From: Gammaproteobacteria bacterium
GTDB lineage: Bacteria; Pseudomonadota; Gammaproteobacteria; Chromatiales; Chromatiaceae
Assembly (NCBI GenBank): GCA_030065815.1
Contig: JASJCU010000051.1
Coordinates: forward strand, 1-34,400
DNA: 34,400 nucleotides
Direction: 5' to 3'
Both the position numbers and the translations under genes were made by a program. This document shows, in pieces, positions 32,221 to 34,400 of the stretch. Within the stretch, counting starts at the first letter, position 1. Each line of letters starts with the position of its first letter. The notes under the pieces were generated by a model that was not told the origin of the DNA, searched no databases, and saw nothing but the letters and a program-made list of their open reading frames with translations.

Positions 32221-33264
32221 TCACTCGTAAAGCATCACGTCGGCGACCGCGTTGGCCCAGGTGCCGAACTCGGGCACCTGGAACAGCGTCTCGCCGATCG
32301 CGCGGTGCAGGTCGGAGACCAGCATCACGCCCATCTCGCGCTGCGGAAAGGTGCCGGCGTAGTTGAGTATATGGCCGGTGACCGTGTCCGCGTGATCGGT
32401 ATCCTGGGCGCGGATCGCGCGCCCGACCAGCGCCGCGGCGACCGCGTACTGCAGGTCGATCTCGTCGGGCACCGGGACGTCGTTGCCGGCGACGATGTCG
32501 TCGAGGTCGGGCATCTTGTCGAGGCTGTTGCAGAACGCGGTCAGCTCGATGCCGGCGGCCGGGCCGACGCAGGCCTGCAATGCGCCCTGCAGCAGCTCCC
32601 CGTGGTCGGCGAATTTCTGCAGGCTGCGATGGGCGAACTCCCACGAGCGCGGCGACGGGAAGGCCACCGGGTTGTGCGCGGGATCGAAATCGAACAGCAG
32701 TTCGGGGCGGAAGCGCAGGAACGCGACCACGCGCTCGTCGATCTGGTGCTGGTAGGCCCACGCGACCCAGTCGTCGAGGTGGGTGTCGACGTCGAAGTGC
32801 GAGAAGCGGTTGGCCAGCGGCGCCGGCATCGTGTAGGTGACGCCGCGGTCGCCCTGGCGGTTGCCGGCGGCGAAGATCGCCCAGCCGTCGGGCACCTCGT
32901 ACTCGCCGAGGCGGCGGTCGAGGATCAGCTGGTAGGCGGCCGCCGAGACGCTCGGCGGCGCCGACGTGATCTCGTCGAGAAACAGGATGCCGTTGCCGCC
33001 GTGGCGTTCGGCGTTCGGCAGGATGGCCGGCGCGGCCCATTCGACGAAGTCGCCGCTGCGAAACGGGATCCCGCGCAGGTCGCTGGGTTCCATCTGCGAC
33101 AGGCGGATGTCGATGACCGGCGCGGCATGGCGTTCGCCGGTCTGGCGGATCATGTCCGATTTCCCGACCCCCGGCGGCCCCCACAGCATGACCGGCGTGT
33201 GGTGGCCGGCGGCGGTGCTGGCGTATTCGCGGTCGAGAATGGTGAGCAGCTGGGCGGGACGCAT
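32221..33264 (-). CDS. MoxR-family AAA+ ATPase
   Basis: A 347-residue ATPase. Walker A is GPPGVGKS (29-36), Walker B is GILFLDEIT (92-100), and sensor 1 is in FAAGNRQGD (131-139). A LANRF arginine-finger region and a C-terminal helical lid follow. MoxR-type ATPases work with a VWA protein as chaperones for complex or metal-centre assembly. The partner is the HEALH/VWA gene 167 bases downstream on the same strand. The ATG at 33264 is preceded by AGGAGTCACG. It is separated from the upstream plus-strand gene by a divergent promoter region. Confidence 0.93.
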   Translation of the reverse strand: MRPAQLLTILDREYASTAAGHHTPVMLWGPPGVGKSDMIRQTGERHAAPVIDIRLSQMEPSDLRGIPFRSGDFVEWAAPAILPNAERHGGNGILFLDEITSAPPSVSAAAYQLILDRRLGEYEVPDGWAIFAAGNRQGDRGVTYTMPAPLANRFSHFDVDTHLDDWVAWAYQHQIDERVVAFLRFRPELLFDFDPAHNPVAFPSPRSWEFAHRSLQKFADHGELLQGALQACVGPAAGIELTAFCNSLDKMPDLDDIVAGNDVPVPDEIDLQYAVAAALVGRAIRAQDTDHADTVTGHILNYAGTFPQREMGVMLVSDLHRAIGETLFQVPEFGTWANAVADVMLYE

Positions 33265-33387
33265 CGTGACTCCTACTACCGGGCGAGGCGCAAGGATGGG
33301 GAACCCGCGCCGGCGAGGTCAACCCCCACCGGGCCGCGGGTAGCTTAGCGACGCACCAGAACGGGGCGGCGACAAAACACCTGGCGC

Positions 33388-33417
33388 TTGTCAGTGTTTA
33401 GAAAACCAGAGTATTCT
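33388..33417 (+). promoter_or_regulatory. Sigma-70-type promoter for the 65-aa protein gene
   Basis: TTGTCA (33388-33393) and TATTCT (33412-33417) are 18 bases apart in an A/T-rich island of otherwise very GC-rich DNA. The -10 region overlaps an inverted repeat TTAGAA (33398-33403) / TTCTAA (33414-33419) that could be an operator. It is the best promoter-like sequence in the window, about 140 bases before the start of the small gene. Confidence 0.5.
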
Positions 33418-33556
33418 AATGCCCCTTTTATGGCAGCCGCCGTGCCGGATAGTGACCGGGACCGGCCTGTCGCCCGGGCAGACACCGACAACGGTGCATA
33501 GTGGGTGCGGGTCGACGCGAGGGGCAGAAGAAGTTGGCTACATTCGGAGATCGGAC

Positions 33557-33754
33557 ATGAACCAGACCTACTACGACGCCGTGACCAAGATGGAAGAGAT
33601 GGGCGTCGACGAGGAATACATCCAGGGTTGGCAGGCAGGTTTCCTGGGTAATCCGCAACGCGAAGAACAGCGTGTGACCGAGGCCTACGAGGCGGGTTAC
33701 GGCGACGGTGAGGAAAAGTCCACCGACAACTTTGGCAACTGGGTCAAGAGCTGA
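33557..33754 (+). CDS. Small acidic protein of unknown function (65 aa)
   Basis: The ATG at 33557 follows CGGAGATCGGAC, a reasonable ribosome site. The product is soluble and acidic, without signal peptide or cysteines. It reads MNQTYYDAVTKMEEMGVDEE and then YIQGWQAGFLGNPQREEQR and a TEAYEAGYGDGEE segment. The two aromatic/glycine motifs GWQAGFLG and AYEAGYGDG look like a duplicated helical pattern and suggest a conserved domain. I do not recognise the family. It is monocistronic: a clear promoter lies upstream and a strong terminator 25 bases after its stop, so it is probably well expressed. Confidence 0.75.
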   Translation: MNQTYYDAVTKMEEMGVDEEYIQGWQAGFLGNPQREEQRVTEAYEAGYGDGEEKSTDNFGNWVKS

Positions 33755-33778
33755 TCGCTGCACCGGTTTTCAAGACGG

Positions 33779-33807
33779 AAAAGGTGGGTGATCCCCACCT
33801 TTTTTTG
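33779..33807 (+). terminator. Strong intrinsic terminator after the 65-aa protein gene
   Basis: AAAAGGTGGG pairs with the CCCACCTTT arm around a short TGATC loop and runs into seven T residues at 33801-33807. The A-tract on the left also makes it usable in reverse for the convergent gene ending at 33831. It is the clearest rho-independent terminator in the window. Confidence 0.88.
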
Positions 33808-33830
33808 TGCCTGGCGTGTTGCCGCCGGGG

Positions 33831-34400
33831 CTAGCCGAACAGGTTGTCGATCGCGCGGCGGATCTCGCGGTCGATGTCGGGGCCGTCGCGGTCCATGACC
33901 TGGTCGATGACCCAGCGGTTCTCCTGCGAATCGCCCATCAGCTGCTGGATCGCGTAGCCGAGGTGACGCATGAACGGGTACGACGGGCCGTCGTCGGTGT
34001 AGTTGAGTTCGGCATACTCGGCGCCGCGCTGGTTCATGTTGGCGATGAACGGATTGACGTAGTCGCCGGGGCCGAAGATATCGACGCTGTTGTCGTGCAG
34101 GTGGCCGGCGAGGTGCTTGGCCAGCGTGACGACGAGTTGGCGGCGGTCGCCGTCGTCGAGCCCGAGGCGGATCGCGGCCAGGCGGTCGACGATCTGCAGC
34201 TGGAAGATCAGGTACTCGACGATCACCGCGAAGCGCTGGTCGTCGCCGTCGTAGACGAAGTCCTGGCCGTGCAGGTTGATCGCCTCGGGCTCGACGACGG
34301 CGACCGCCGCCAACTCGTCGTCACGCTGGCCAAGCACCTCGCCGGCCACCTGCACGACAACAGCGTCGATATCTTCGGCCCCGGCGACTACGTCAATCCG
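33831..34400 (-). CDS. Partial gene of unknown function, 5' part replaced by an inverted copy
   Basis: The frame is open from the window end to the stop at 33831. The part encoded by 33831-34280 reads as ordinary protein: VEYLIFQLQIVDRLAAIRLG, then LAKHLAGHLHDNSVDIFGPG and a helical, acidic end MDRDGPDIDREIRRAIDNLF. I do not recognise the family and see no signal peptide in this part. From 34281 to 34400 the sequence is the exact reverse complement of 34050-34169, so the apparent N-terminal residues are the antisense reading of the gene's own middle and should not be taken as protein. The true N-terminus is missing. It ends convergently to the 65-aa protein gene, with the terminator between. 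Confidence 0.6.
   Translation of the reverse strand, partial: RIDVVAGAEDIDAVVVQVAGEVLGQRDDELAAVAVVEPEAINLHGQDFVYDGDDQRFAVIVEYLIFQLQIVDRLAAIRLGLDDGDRRQLVVTLAKHLAGHLHDNSVDIFGPGDYVNPFIANMNQRGAEYAELNYTDDGPSYPFMRHLGYAIQQLMGDSQENRWVIDQVMDRDGPDIDREIRRAIDNLFG
34050..34400. repeat. Perfect 120-base inverted repeat reaching the window end
   Basis: Bases 34050-34169 and 34281-34400 are exact reverse complements over all 120 positions I compared, separated by a 111-base spacer (34170-34280). The arms may continue past the window. Both arms are within one open frame on the minus strand. This pattern is typical of a foldback chimera at a contig end, although a true inverted duplication is not excluded. 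Confidence 0.95.

Noticed and set aside
1-34400. tRNA, rRNA, CRISPR array, insertion sequence or phage genes
   Set aside because: None seen: no cloverleaf-like run, no regularly spaced repeats with unique spacers, and no transposase, integrase or structural phage protein among the translated frames.

Overview
The window is high-GC DNA whose gene content points to a hydrogen- and sulfur-oxidising gammaproteobacterium, probably of the Chromatiales/purple-sulfur or thioautotroph type. The evidence is two respiratory [NiFe]-hydrogenases, a soxXYZA cluster, several small c-type cytochromes, an LPS acyltransferase, BepA and GalU. The taxonomic placement is inference from gene content only.

Positions 1-8530 are a hydrogenase region. 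The window opens in the last codons of one large subunit (HyaB/HupL type), followed by a tiny HupE-like membrane protein and a HyaC/HupC cytochrome b. A hairpin terminator and about 780 bases of non-coding DNA separate this from a complete, different hydrogenase operon of the Hyb type (hybO-hybA-hybB-hybC, a 30-codon ORF, hybD, hypC/hybG-like, hybE/hupJ-like). Enzyme 1 should pass electrons to quinone through cytochrome b, and enzyme 2 through the HybA/HybB ferredoxin-quinone module. The HybO-type small subunit has proline in place of one of the four cysteines that normally bind the proximal iron-sulfur cluster.

Positions 9200-10600 carry three small secreted c-type cytochromes: two co-directional monoheme proteins and one convergent diheme protein, with a perfect palindrome between them. 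Positions 11100-16400 are mostly housekeeping: a small membrane protein, an OmpA-like envelope protein, pterin dehydratase overlapping pabB, then convergent galU, a protein with an HExxH motif, and a rhodanese. Positions 16466-26150 hold an LPS acyltransferase, a two-gene VWA/acidic membrane protein operon, a lipoprotein, pyruvate kinase, an orphan TAXI-type binding protein and a lipoprotein esterase, with several 300-570 base gaps in which I see no gene.

Positions 26723-28912 (minus strand) are soxX-soxY-soxZ-soxA, the thiosulfate-binding part of the Sox system; soxB and soxCD are not in the window. Upstream of it lie bepA and a MoxR ATPase plus VWA/metallopeptidase pair that flank a foldback repeat. 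The end holds a 65-residue protein gene with its own promoter and terminator, and a partial gene of unknown function.

The last 120 bases (34281-34400) are an exact reverse complement of 34050-34169. This inverted duplication cuts into the last gene and is most simply read as an assembly or amplification foldback, so the sequence beyond about 34280 should not be trusted.
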